DNA of 64,000 nucleotides from Smallanthus sonchifolius (lineage: Eukaryota > Streptophyta > Magnoliopsida > Asterales > Asteraceae): contig JAKNSE010000037.1 of NCBI GenBank assembly GCA_023525975.1, positions 978,501-1,042,500 of the forward strand. Direction: 5' to 3'. Within the stretch, counting starts at the first letter, position 1. Each line of letters begins with the position of its first letter. The position numbers were made by a program, and so were the translations under genes. Below, in pieces: positions 23,164 through 33,918 of the stretch. The notes beneath the pieces are model-generated. The model did no database searches. It was not told the origin of the DNA and worked only from the letters and a program-made list of their open reading frames with translations.

Positions 23164-23624
23164 TGTTGGAAGTTTGGGTATAAGTGTGAATGAATGTCTT
23201 AAATATAAACGTGGTAAAAGCTTGTCCCACATCGGTTTGGGAACAAAATGAGGTGTTGTCTATAAGGCAAAACCTTCTCTTCTTCTTTGAAGCTGTGTGA
23301 TGTGTTTTACCACAAGTCCTACCCTCGCGCAGGGGGGGGGGTGCAAAAATTGGGTTTCTTGACTAGAATTTCTTCGAACTCGTGCCCGCACGAATGCAGC
23401 TCTGAAAACCCGGCCCGCGTGAGGCTAGTTTTGCACCCAATTTTAATTTTGAGACTTTCATAACTGATCATTAATTTCGTAATGATCAGGTCCGGCAGTA
23501 CGCTGCTGCTGCTTCGAATCGGCGTACCCTGGGAACAGACCATGAATCTGTTTAAGGGAATTGTGTCAAACACAAGCCCGGTTCACTGTTTTCTCATTCG
23601 GATTTTTATACAGGTTTTCTAACA
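23164..23624 (+). repeat. Solo LTR with perfect 5-bp TSD
   Basis: Ends are TGTTGGAAGTTTGGG... and ...GTTTTCTAACA, with TSD CAAAA at 23159-23163 and 23625-23629. The body contains TTGTCCCACATCGG, a motif I have seen in many plant short LTRs. A run of nine G at 23332-23340 lies in the middle. 461 bp. Confidence 0.8.
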
Positions 23625-24000
23625 CAAAATTCTCTCCACCACATCCATTTTCTCTTGCCTTGTAAGCGAAGAAGAAGCCCACAAAGATGTAACTAGGAAG
23701 CACGAGTGGCACCAGGAAGCACGAGTGGCAGACCCCATGGTGCTCCGATAAAACTTGCCCAAATGCCGCCGGAAGAACTGAGTGGCGGCCTCCGTGGCGA
23801 TTCGCCAAGTCTCATCCGATTTCTCCTTGCCATCGTGGCGATTCGCCAAGTCTCATCCGATTTCTTCTTGCCACCGTGGCGTTTTACTCCGACGGGTCCT
23901 AATATCGTTGGACGCCTCGACTTGCAGCCTCCGTGGTGTACTAACAAGGCTTGTTCCGATTCCGTTCTTAAGGACAAGAACGATTCCAATGGGGATGGAA
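23625..24000 (+). other. 3' interior of the small LTR element
   Basis: This stretch carries two local tandem duplications: AGGAAGCACGAGTGGCA twice near 23696 and 23714, and a 42-bp unit with GTGGCGATTCGCCAAGTCTC twice near 23796 and 23838. It ends in the purine tract before the 3' LTR. No intact ORF. Confidence 0.5.
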
Positions 24001-24278
24001 TGTTATGTGCCTACTTAGTCCACCATCTAACCCACGTAGCCCTTATTTTCCTTCGTGAAGTTGTCTACTTTTCCTATGCACATTTTATTTGACTTGTTTC
24101 TAAATGTTTAATTAGTGGGTAGGTAGTTAATTGTAGTGGTATTAATAGTGGGTTAGTAGTTTTTTATTTGTTGAATTATGGAAGAATGAGATTATGAATT
24201 AGTCTCAATTATCCTTTTAAATTTTTATTTGGCTTTTTACTTTTTTCTTTTGGCCAACGATTAACCGTTGGAACCGCA
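24001..24278 (+). repeat. 3' LTR of the small LTR element
   Basis: It starts TGTTATGTGCCTACTTAGTCC and ends about GGAACCGCA. It aligns by eye along its whole length with 22399-22671, including TTTAATTAGTGGGTAGGTAG and TTGGCCAACGATT. Confidence 0.8.
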
Positions 24279-24761
24279 TCATAAACTAAATAAAAAACTT
24301 AAAACTAATAAAAAAATATTAAATCAAACAAAATACTAAAACTAAAAATTATTAAGTTAAAAGAAATTTTAAAATAAAAAATACCATCCGTATATATGAA
24401 ATTCTAAATCCTATAGTCATAGCTAATTAGTCGGTAATCCGTCAAGAATCATATTACCCACGCGATTTGTTTGAAGGAGTATCACCAATGAATTCTCGTC
24501 GACAATCACTATCACTTACGGAATCCTTTGTTAGTGATGCTTTGTACTTTACGAATAACTAGAAAATTAGCCCCACGCTCCACGGCGGATATGGTAATCC
24601 AAGACCTTTCGTCCCTCATTTCTCAAGTTCAATTATCGCATATCCAATTCCTCGTCTAGTAATATGGCTTTTTCTAGTCCTTACGCTGACGTATTTCTAA
24701 GCTTGAGGGCGTAAACACTCAACATTTTTTAGTGTAAAATATGAAAGCATGTAGAAATTTT
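24279..24761. other. AT-rich intergenic sequence
   Basis: No gene, TSD-bounded element or RNA gene is seen. A GC-richer stretch at 24560-24700 has no open frame of note. Confidence 0.5.
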
Positions 24762-25247
24762 GGATAACTTTACACAAAAGTAATCAAGTTTCTTAAGTGT
24801 TTTCATTTAAATAACTCAAAGTTTTTTTGTCCTTCTAAAGTCACTCAACTTTCAGTAGGTGTTCCAATCCTATGTAATATTTTTATAAATGTTTAAATTT
24901 TTTGAATATTGAATGGGATATATGAAACATATATGAATCTTTTTCACTATTTAGTAATTATTTTTTCTAATTCGACTTAAATATAACAATTTTGAAACTT
25001 GTTTATTATTTGAAGAACTTTTATTTCTTCACTATTACCTCTTATTTTAAGTTAATTGAATAAAAATTTCACTTATCGGTAACTAATATTCATATATATT
25101 TCATTTAAAAAAATTAAACATTTATAAAAATATTACATAGAATTGGAACACTTAGTGAAAGTTGAGTGACTTTAAAGGAACAAAAACACTCTGAGATATT
25201 TAAATAGAACACTTAAGAAACTTGATTACTATTTGGTGAAGTTTTCC
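24762..25247. mobile_element. Foldback element with ~140-bp inverted repeats (MULE-like MITE)
   Basis: The left arm (24762-24905) and right arm (25095-25247) are imperfect inverted copies, sharing AGTAATCAAGTTTCTTAAGTG and TAAAGTCACTCAACTTTCA. Termini read GGATAACTTTAC and, complementary, GGAAAACTTCACC. Long arms suggest a Mutator-like or foldback MITE. I could not fix a 9-bp TSD. Confidence 0.7.
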
Positions 25248-25399
25248 TATTTACCTATAAACATAATGAATAAATCAACATGACTATTGTCAAAGATTTA
25301 TTCCACTTCTAGTGTGTGCCTTGACAAGCTTTTCCTCATCGTCATAATTAAAAATAATAATTGTTGTATTCTCGTTTGTGTTATAAGTTTATTATAAAA

Positions 25400-25670
25400 C
25401 TAGGTTATATACCCATGTATCATGGGTTTGTTTAATAGAAAATAAAAGTATAATAATGTGTAAAAAAAAAAAAAAATTCTTTGTTTCCTTAATTAAATAA
25501 TAATTAGGATTCAAATTTTATATTATTTTTTCAAAAAAATAAAAACATTAAGATAATTAAATTTTAAAATTCAAACTTATTTAAAATAGAGAAAATTAGA
25601 AGACATTAATGAGAAAAAAAATATAGTGATGACAAGTGACATTCTTTGTAATCATTTATTAGAATAAGGA
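25400..25670 (-). mobile_element. Short non-autonomous Helitron
   Basis: On the minus strand the 5' end is A|TCCTTATTCTAATAAATG with ATGTCACTTGTCATC nearby. The 3' end is a hairpin (CCCATGATACATGGG) followed 8 bases later by CTAG|T. The A/T insertion context is kept at both ends. 271 bp, no coding. Confidence 0.75.
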
Positions 25671-25710
25671 TTGTATACAAATCCTAACCAAAGAAACATA
25701 CCCAGCAAAG

Positions 25711-25971
25711 AAGCTACTGGTAGAGATTGTACAGGGTGGAGCGAACGCAAACTTTTCCTCTGTACTATTACTACTATCAATATATACTGTCTTGCTGCTT
25801 GTTTTGATTATCTTAGCCATACTTTATGTTATCGGATTACTATACTTTACATGGAATAAATATTTAAAGTCGTGGTCTTAGTTGAGACAACCCCTCTATC
25901 TCCTACCTAGGACTAGGACAGAGGAAAAGTTTGTGCTCGCCCCACCCTCTACAATCTCTACCGATAGCCAT
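25711..25971. mobile_element. MITE-like inverted repeat
   Basis: About 54-bp arms at 25711-25765 and 25918-25971 are inverted copies (shared GGTAGAGATTGTA.AGGGTGG and CAAACTTTTCCTCTGT). The ~150-bp loop has no coding. The TSD is not clear, so the superfamily is not assigned. Confidence 0.65.
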
Positions 25972-26121
25972 ATTTAGAGCTTCGCCACTGATATCTAATC
26001 TTTGTTGAATTGATAATCCATTATTCTCCCTCTACTCACACACAGATCGTGGGAAACCAAGCTACAATGGTGGTTTGACATTTTGTTTCCGTCAATGCAG
26101 TTTCGAATCATAGCTTCTCAC

Positions 26122-26639
26122 CAGGGCCGTCCCTGAGATTTCGGGGGCCCTGTACAACCAAAGAAAATGGGCCCCTAAAAATCTAAAATATAAAGTTAAA
26201 TATATATAAAAAAATCATTAATATGATGAAAATTGTATGAACACTAGGTTTGATTTTTTTTCCAAAAAAAAATCAATTCAAAAACCTCCCTTGATTAAAT
26301 TCATCTGATTGAATTTCGAAGGCAGGAGACATCTGATTAAATTCATGTTGATGGAGTCATGGAGTAATTGCTGTATTTTTTTTATTCGCTAAAATAGTTA
26401 ATTTGGACATAACCCAATGATGGAGTAATTCTTAATAGATTTTTAAACTCAGTTTATATGACCCATAAGTTAATTGTTAATTGTAGTTTTTACATGGCCA
26501 ATCAGTTAATTTTTTTAAAACTCAGTTTATATTAAATATATTTTTATATAATATATATATATAGTTTATAATTATGGGCCCCTCGAAAAACCGGGCCCTG
26601 AGCGGTCGCCCACCCCGCACATGCTCACGGCCGGCCCTG
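26122..26639. mobile_element. Non-autonomous hAT element with perfect 8-bp TSD
   Basis: Termini are CAGGGCCGTCCCTGAG and ...GGCCGGCCCTG, flanked by CTTCTCAC at 26114-26121 and again at 26640-26647. The G/C-rich ends contrast with an A/T-rich core. 518 bp, no transposase. Confidence 0.92.
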
Positions 26640-26647
26640 CTTCTCAC

Positions 26648-27010
26648 CTAATTTTTTTTGCAATAATTCATATGTAAAATTGATGTTTTGAACGTGTTAT
26701 GTGATTTGAGACGATACAGGTTGCAATCATGTTACGTATTTCACTTTATTCTCCGAATATGATTAGCTAAAGTGTTCATCTTTGCAGCGTTGATGAGAAA
26801 AACGAGTTGCAGAGCTTCATAGCCAACTTCACAATGGCGGACATGTTAGTTGAGATGAGTTTTGTGCGAACATTCTGTTTTACCTTTGCCAAACAACGTG
26901 ACCATTCCATCTTATCAATTGAGATCTTGAGAACTGATTATTGTACATATGTATACTATATCAAATTATTAGAGTTTAGATCTTAAAAATTGTTGTAATT
27001 AGTTACGGGG
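26648..27010. other. Low-copy-looking spacer with an exon-like patch
   Basis: No known gene is recognised. At 26786 TTTGCAG is followed by an open stretch (VDEKNELQSFIANFTMADMLVEMSFV, about 26789-26870) that looks like an exon after a 3' splice site. It may be a remnant of a host gene disrupted by the hAT element at 26122. Confidence 0.3.
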
Positions 27011-27015
27011 AAAAT

Positions 27016-27582
27016 TGTCAAAAAGACAGATTTTATTCCAACTTACTCAACGATTACAGAAAAAAATAGATGAATCAGAAAGGGGGTTAAGAACCCTAAT
27101 ACATATAAAATAAGGAAAAACAATAACACGAAGAAGAAGAGGACTACATCGTGTAGTTCTTGTATATTTCTTGAAGCTGGAGGACAACGACACTTTATAG
27201 AGAAGCGTCCTAACAGGCAGATCACCAATCACGCACACAAATATAGAAGGATAGCTGGAGATACGAACAAATCATCCTTCTTTAATTGAGAAACCATGGA
27301 TGGAAAGAAACCTAAGAACCAGCGCTAATCAAGAAGAGGGAGGCGGCTTCAGTCTTTCAATACACCAACGGATGAAGCAAAAAGACTTGGGCTTTGGCCC
27401 ACAACAACACAGCAGCTTGAATTCTTGGACCAATCCCGAGGAGCATAAACAGCCCAAAGAAACACAATAAGAGCCCAACATGCAACAAAAGAAAACAAAT
27501 TAAAGAGCAAAAAAAGATTAGTAAACGTCCTGAATGAAAATAAATTAACATTATCAAATTGAAATAAAATAATATTTTAACA
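27016..27582 (-). repeat. 3' LTR of the non-autonomous copia element
   Basis: Plus-strand ends TGTCAAAAAGACAG... and ...ATATTTTAACA. It pairs with 29780-30341 and has six extra bases (TTTATA) near 27195. Confidence 0.9.
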
Positions 27583-29202
27583 CCCCCCTCAATTTGATAA
27601 TCCAAACATGTAACATATAGATAATTTTTCAATTAAGAAATAATGTTGGAAGACAACAAACTTTTAATGAGAATGCACGATCTTTGGGAAGACTTCCCTT
27701 AGCTGCAACAATTAAACTCCCAATCCAATCCAAAGAAACGGCCCAAAACAATATCCATGAAGTGCATTAGCATACATACATGTGAGATAAGAAGAGACAT
27801 ATATTAATCATATAGATTCACATGTGTGTAGTTTAGAAACTTTATAAGACAAAGGGTCGCACGACCTTAAAAAAGATTAATCACAAGATTCTTATAAAAC
27901 TATCAGAAGCATATCTGATAAAACAAAAAAGTCACACGACCTTCACAAAAAAGAACCAAATTCCAAGATTCTTTTGAGACAATCAGACACACATCTGATA
28001 TGAGAATAAAAGGCACACACCTTTTAAGAATTCACAATCATATCTGAAAGACAAGACTTTGTGAAGAACTTAAAGACTAATTTGACATGATAAAAAACTT
28101 TTACAACTTTACGAGAATAATATAAGAAGAAACTCGCAAAAAACATAAAGACTAATTTGATTCATGCAAAAACTTTTACAACTTCACAAAAGATACCGAA
28201 TCACAAGATTCAAGAAACAAGTCTGATAATAATAAGACTAGCATAAGCTATATCAGACAAGAAACACACAGCCAAACAGATGAAAATCAAAATCATAGAA
28301 TCTCCTACACAAGAGATAAACATACATGGCTGTCAAAGATATTCAAGAACAATCTTGTCAATAACACACATGAATCACACAGTTCAATTTAACCAGAGAC
28401 GAGATTATAGAACATAAGACCACGAGATTATAGAACATAAGATCAGATCACATAAAACACATCACCAGAAGAGCATATTAAGCAGAAAAAAGATAGAGAG
28501 AAAAAACTCTATTTAAACACGACGATGTGATCAACCACCAACCTCGAAAGTTTGAAACAGATTGTACAAATTGAGATTGGAAACCAAAAAACAGTTTTCA
28601 TTAGACAAATTTATAATTTCCAACACTGATTAGAAAAACACCTTTCAAGTATCCCAAACCTGTTTTCTGATAAGAATTTGTATGAGACATTTTAATACCC
28701 AGAAAACATACATAGACTTTTAGAATGTTGAGAAAGACTACTTATTCTTTTCCATGTGAATCACTTATGAGTTATTTAACCTTGACTATAATATCCATTC
28801 ATAGAATTATATGCAGACCATGACAACCAAGAGTGAATAATAAAGACTTAGTCTAAACAGATTAGAGAATGTCTTTCTTACATCATATTTAGAGTCACAA
28901 GTAAAATAGTTCAAATTCAGTGTACCCAAAAGCTCTTGTTCACAAAAAAAAATAGGCAGATTAAAAAACATGAGTTTATCAAACAATCCAAAAAACAAGC
29001 AAATGATTTCATCATAAACATCAAATATCAATCAAGAATCACACACAAAAAATGCTCACACAGATATGCAACTCATAAACCAGAATTAAATAACAGGAAA
29101 AAAAAGATGGAACGAACTAACCGAGTGGCGCGCAAGTTAGGGTGTTCCAACCAGTGGTGCCTAAGTGATACCAGACAACAACAAGCGTGTAACAATATGT
29201 GC

Positions 29203-29463
29203 ACCAGTCCTAAATCGTTGCCCAATAAATACTTTGTTCGTCCAAATTCTGGTGTCATACCACCTTGGGATACATGTATCATAAGAGTTACCCTTCAAGC
29301 TCAACTTGAGTACCCTCCAGACTTGCAATGTAGAGATAAGTTTCTTTTACAAAGCACCCCTGTGCCTCCAAATAATGATACTAAAGAACTTACAGCAAAT
29401 ACTTTTAGTAAGGAAACTGGTAAGCAATTAGAGGAATACAAGATTAAGGTTGTCTATGTAGCA
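29203..29463 (+). pseudogene. Captured fragment of a VAP27-like gene (MSP domain)
   Basis: The plus frame reads TSPKSLPNKYFVRPNSGVI, then PPWDTCIIRVTLQAQLEYPP, DLQCRDKFLLQSTPVPPN and ETGKQLEEYKIKVVYV. These are the central and C-terminal strands of the major-sperm-protein domain of plant VAP27 proteins, which tether the ER to other membranes by binding FFAT motifs. The part is about 87 residues, lacking the domain's N-terminal third and the membrane anchor. It reads without a break through where I expect introns in plant VAP27 genes, suggesting capture from a spliced transcript (inference). It lies antisense to the element that carries it. The surrounding open frame (28936-29553) is otherwise unrelated sequence. 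Confidence 0.85.
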
Positions 29464-29767
29464 ACCAATTTTTTTCTTCAAAACAGAAGCGGGTTTACGA
29501 TCCCCGCAGTAGTAGCAGCGGAACAGACGGTAGGTTTAGAAACCAGAAAGTAAGAACCGATTATAGCAACAGGAACACTGCAGCACTTCAGCACTTCAGC
29601 ACTAAATATCAATTGAGACACCAGATTGGGGTTCCAACGCCCAAAAAAAAATATTCACCAGAATTAAAAAAAAACGTTGCAAGACTAGGGTTCCAAGACC
29701 CTAAGTTTTCTTCACCAGACTATTAGCAGCGGAAATCACAGACAGAACTAAGAATCAAGAGCCATAA

Positions 29768-29779
29768 GCTCTGATACCA
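29768..29779 (-). other. Primer-binding site, tRNA-Met type
   Basis: The minus strand reads TGGTATCAGAGC directly inside the right-hand LTR, the common plant copia primer site complementary to initiator tRNA-Met. Confidence 0.88.
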
Positions 29780-30341
29780 TGTCAAAAAGACAGATTTTAT
29801 TCCAACTTACTCAACGATTACAGAAAAAAAATAGATGAATCAGAAAGGGGGTTAAGAAGCCTAATACATATGAAATAAGGAAAAACAATAACAGGGAGAA
29901 GAAGAGGACTACATCGTGTAGTTCTTGTATATTTATTGAAGCTGGAGGACAACGACACGAGAAGCGTCCTAACGGGCAGATCACCAATCACGCACACAAA
30001 TATAGAAGGATAGCTGGAGATACGAACAAATCATCCTTCTTTAATTGAGAAACCATGGATGGAAAGAAACCTAAGAACCAGCGCTAATCAAGAAGAGGGA
30101 GGCGACTTCAGCCTTTCAATACACCAACGGATAAAGCAAAAAGACTTGGGCTTTGGCCCACAACAACACAGCAGCTTGAATTCTTGGACCAATCCCGAGG
30201 AGCATAAACAGCCCAAAGAAACACAATAAGAGCACAACATGCAACAAAAGAAAACAAATAAAAGAGCAAAAAAAGATTAGTAAACGTCTTGAATGAAAAT
30301 AAATTAACATTATCAAATTGAAATAAAATAATATTTTAACA
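29780..30341 (-). repeat. 5' LTR of the non-autonomous copia element
   Basis: Same ends as its partner and abutting the primer site. TSD AAAAT follows at 30342. Confidence 0.9.
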
Positions 30342-30449
30342 AAAATGATGATAATAGGCGTGTTAACCAAAATTTTGCTAAAATAGTCATTGACAATTAC
30401 ATTTAATCAAATAGACAATCTGAAACAACCAGAGGAGGACAAATAAGCA

Positions 30450-30705
30450 TGGACGGCTCCTTCATAACCCACACCAATAATTCGGCACCATCATAGCCGA
30501 CACAACCATATAATCCGACACCTTCATAGCTCACACTCTATAAATCCGGAACCTTCACAGCCACTAAAAAGTCAATGGCAATCCGGATTCTTCACAACCC
30601 ACACTCAATAAAACCGGACCTTCATAGCACACGCACTCATAATCCGGCACCTTTATATTTCAGACGCCTAATAATCCGGCACCTCAAAGCCCACTTAAAA
30701 GTCGA
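30450..30705. repeat. Degenerate minisatellite, AATCCGGCACCTTCA-type unit
   Basis: About seven diverged copies of a ~30-40 bp unit with AATCCG(G/A)(C/A)ACCTTCATAGCCCACAC-like content. No coding role is seen. Confidence 0.65.
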
Positions 30706-31009
30706 ATGTTTCTTTTGTTAGTTTTATTAGTCAACTTATCTATTCTTATGATTTTTCAATTAGTTAATTACTCGTATGATATACTTCAGATATCATCTTC
30801 TGCAACTTCAAACAAATTTTATTGATTCAATTTTAAATTTTGAACAATTTTGTGGTTTAAGGAAATATTTATCGAAAGGAATAATAGAGCTGTAGGTTTT
30901 CTTAATTTCCCACCCTTATTATCGTCACAGATTCATGAATTTCAACTGAGAATCAATGATTTTAATATCATATTGATAAAATAATATATATCAAGCGAAA
31001 AAGGATCAC

Positions 31010-31290
31010 AATATCACTAAACAACAACAAAACAAATAATATATATGAAGCGAAAAAGGATCACATTACTTTACTAAATAAGATTAAAGTACAAGTCCCA
31101 TGAAAAGTAAAGCACATTTCATCGGGCCGCTGGAACTCGTATGATTTATAATTGTTCGGAAAATTTCTGGCCGGCCTTTTGATAAACACGCAAAATTGTT
31201 TACTAGTTAGTTATCACTAAACAACAACAAAACAAATAATATATATGAAGCGAAAAAGGATCACATTATCACTAAACAACAACAAAACAA
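31010..31290. repeat. Interspersed direct repeats
   Basis: A unit containing TATCACTAAACAACAACAAA and ATATATGAAGCGAAAAAGGA occurs three times (about 31012, 31045/31211 and 31267). The copies are separated by ~120 bp of unrelated sequence. Confidence 0.65.
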
Positions 31291-31296
31291 TCACAC

Positions 31297-32466
31297 CATC
31301 TTGTTTGATCTTCTGTTCTTGTGTGTATCACAAAATAAATGAATGTGTTACTTTAAGACCTCCCCATTAATAATAAAATATAGGGCATTTTCACTTTTTA
31401 GTAATTGAACTTTTTAAGTGTGTAATGAAGGTGTAAATGTGTTTTTGTATATTGATGATTGTAATTAGGTTAACAAGATAGATGAGGTTATATACATAAC
31501 TCTATTTGTGTCTAATATTCCCCCGCAAGGTAAGGCTGGGAAACGACCTATAGCTTGGAACGTAAAAACGTAAATCGATGTGTCGGCAACGGCTTTGTGA
31601 AAATGTCTGCTATTTGATATTTAGTGGAAATGAATTGTTTACCCGTAGTTTGCCTTGTTCAACTTTTTCATGAACAAAGTGAAAATCAACTTCAACGTGC
31701 TTTGTTCTAATATGAAAGACTAGATTAACAACGAGATAGGTGGCACCAAGGTTATCACACCAAAGGGTGGGAGCAAAAGTTGTGTTTGCCCTAAGTTCTT
31801 TTAGTAACGCTTCTAACCATGTTAATTCGACCACTGTGTCAACAATAGCTTTATATTAGGATTATGTAGATGACCGAGATATTGTCTTTTGTTTTCGTGC
31901 GATCCAGGAGATGATGTTTGAACCATGTATATGGCGAATCCCCCCGTTCATTGACGATCATCTTGACAACTAGCCTAGTCAGCATCAGAGAAGGCAGTAA
32001 GGGGCGAAGAATCCTACCAATGAGCATCAGTGAAAGCCGGAAGATGAGAGCTAGAGTTATGTCTAATAAGCAGCCCATGATCGATTGTGCCTTTCAGGTA
32101 TCGGAAAATACACTTAGCAACAAACCAATGGTTCTCAGAAGGAGCATGCATGTACTGTCATACTTTGTTTACTGCGTAGGCAATGGCAGGCCGGGACAAC
32201 GTAACATAATGCAGAGCCCCGACCAGTTGTCGGTATTTTACCGGATCGTGGAGAAGAGGATTGTCCCTCATAGATAATGTTTGTGATGTGCTCATCAGAG
32301 AAGAAAATGGTTTACATTCGGTGAATTTGGTGCGTTGTATAAGGTCAGAGATGTACTTCTTTTGTGAAAGAAAAACGTTCTCGACTTGAGGAATTAGTTC
32401 AATATTGAGAAAGTAGTCAAGGACGCCAAGGCCTTTGACAGCAAAGACTTTACTAACCATTGGTGG
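31297..32466 (-). pseudogene. Truncated copia element: end of RT, RNase H and 3' LTR
   Basis: On the minus strand, RT C-terminal motifs (VFAVKGLGVLDYFLNIEL; CKPFSSLMSTSQTLS; YRQLVGALHYVTLSRPAIAY) run leftward into RNase H (PTLWCDNLGATYLVVNLVFH). A polypurine tract (CTTGCGGGGGAATATTAGAC, read on minus at about 31524-31505) and a probable short LTR down to about 31297 follow. Frames are broken. The 5' part is missing beyond 32466. It is related to, but distinct from, the copia at 17890-19953. Confidence 0.75.
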
Positions 32467-33002
32467 GATTTGGATATGGATAATTTTTAAAACTTGAAAA
32501 GTCAATGTACATTTTGCCATTTTTTTTGTCAAAATGTACATTTTTGCAATTTTTTCTTTTTTTAAACGGTATGCACTACTTTGTTTAGTTTTTTTTTGTA
32601 TCGTACGATATAACGTAACTTTTATCACCGTAGACGAGTCAAACAGATAACTACCAAACTCTCGTCGCGTAGTGTTGGGGGTAGTTAAAATTAATCAAGA
32701 TGGCAAAAATGAATTAATGGTTTTAAATACGCAATAAAAGGATGGAATGAATGGTGTGCGCCTATAAATCATTTGTGACTAACGTGTACTTAAAAGTTAA
32801 AAGTTTACTTAGATTGTCTTTTCCTTTATGGCAATATTAGAAGACCAAGAATCTTCGGGTCTTCACCTTCCAACCCCAATTCTCTCAGATGGTGATATAG
32901 ATTTGAAATGAAGATAATAACAAATTTAAAATTAGAAGTAATATAACTACAATTTTTCCATTATAATTATAACTCTTATAAACGAAAGTGAATAGTGTCA
33001 CA

Positions 33003-33910
33003 TAGGGGTGTTCAAAAAAATCCGAATCCGAAACCGAACCCGAACTATCCGAAATTCCGAATCCGAATTATTCAAAAATTCGGATATCCGAATTTTCGGA
33101 TTCGGATTCGGATATTAATCTTGAAAATTTTCGGATATTTCGGATATCCGAATCCGAAATATTTTATTTTTAATTATTTATTATATTTAAATATATACAT
33201 ATAAATAACACCTTGAAAAGGAAAAAACCCTAATCCTAATCTTTCTATCGTCTCATCTGCTGCTCAACTCCAAAACTCCGAACCGGCGTCTCCCTCGTCC
33301 CTCCTGCCACCTACCGACCGCCGCCTACGCAGCCAAGTTCCGCCTTGAGCAGGAGCTCGCTCGAAGCTATGTCGCGATGTTGATGCGATAGCTACTTCTA
33401 CTTCCGATGGTTTTAGCGTGTTAGGGATTTTGGGTTGGGTTACTGATGTGGATAGACATTATCCAAGAATCTGATCTATTCACGGAATTGTGTGAATACA
33501 TATCGATGCTAATTCTATTCAATTTCTTGCTTCCTTTGTTGATGCAGCTTGTAGGAATAGGCTTTCTTTTTTGAAATTGATGTTTTTTTTTCATCTTTAT
33601 AAGTTTAGGATTAGTTGATTTGGGTTTTGAAAATGATGTGTTTTGCATTTGTTTTTTTACTGCAATTCATTGTTATTTCATTACTTGAACATTAATCTGC
33701 AAATTTTATTCAATTTCTTGCTTTCTTCATTGATGCAGGTTGTAGGAATGAAGATTTTGGATATCCGGTTTACTATCCGAATCCGTATCCGAAATTTCGG
33801 ATATCCGAAATTCGGATATCCGAATTTCGGATACGGATTCGGATAGTAAAATCCACTATCCGAAATTTTCGGATATCCGAAATTCGGATATCCGGTTTTG
33901 AACACCCCTA
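33003..33910. mobile_element. hAT-type element with GGATATCCGAA-rich ends
   Basis: Termini are TAGGGGTGTTCAAAA and ...TTTTGAACACCCCTA. The 8-bp TSD is GTGTCACA (32995-33002) versus GTGTCACC (33911-33918), seven of eight. About 150 bp at each end is packed with CCGAAT, GGATAT and their complements. The core has a G/C-rich patch (33280-33420) that looks like captured gene sequence and a ~55-bp repeat (33505 and 33699). Confidence 0.88.
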
Positions 33911-33918
33911 GTGTCACC

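Larger units (their letters stand above)
20394..24278 (+). mobile_element. Small non-autonomous LTR retrotransposon containing four nested insertions
   Basis: The 3' LTR is 24001-24278 (TGTTATGTGCC...CCGCA). The 5' LTR starts at 20394 (TGTTATGTACTTAGTCCACCATC), is interrupted at 20418-22393 by a solo LTR, and resumes at 22399 to about 22671. Without insertions the element is about 1.4 kb with ~280-bp LTRs. The interior has a Pro/Thr/Ala-rich gag-like ORF and ends in a purine-rich tract (AATGGGGATGGAA) before the 3' LTR. No pol domain is present. I see no convincing primer site after 22671. Outer TSD is not clear (TTTAA versus TCATA). Confidence 0.72.
27016..30341 (-). mobile_element. Non-autonomous copia element carrying a captured VAP27-type gene fragment
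   Basis: LTRs at 27016-27582 and 29780-30341 are flanked by a perfect TSD AAAAT (27011-27015 and 30342-30346). The minus strand has a tRNA-Met-type primer site at 29768-29779 and a polypurine tract (TTGAGGGGGGTG) next to the left LTR, so it is a minus-strand element. The 2.2 kb interior has no gag or pol. It holds diverged short repeats (27830-28270) and, in plus orientation, an MSP-domain gene fragment. By eye the LTRs differ at about fourteen sites, near 97.5% identity. Confidence 0.9.

Noticed and set aside
23693..24092. Overlapping frames on both strands near 23.6-24.1 kb
   Set aside because: They stem from two local tandem duplications in a retrotransposon interior and cross into the 3' LTR.
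28936..29553. 205-residue frame taken as a whole gene
   Set aside because: Only 29203-29463 matches an MSP domain. The N-terminal 80 residues are Lys/Asn-rich transposon sequence, so it is not a full VAP gene.
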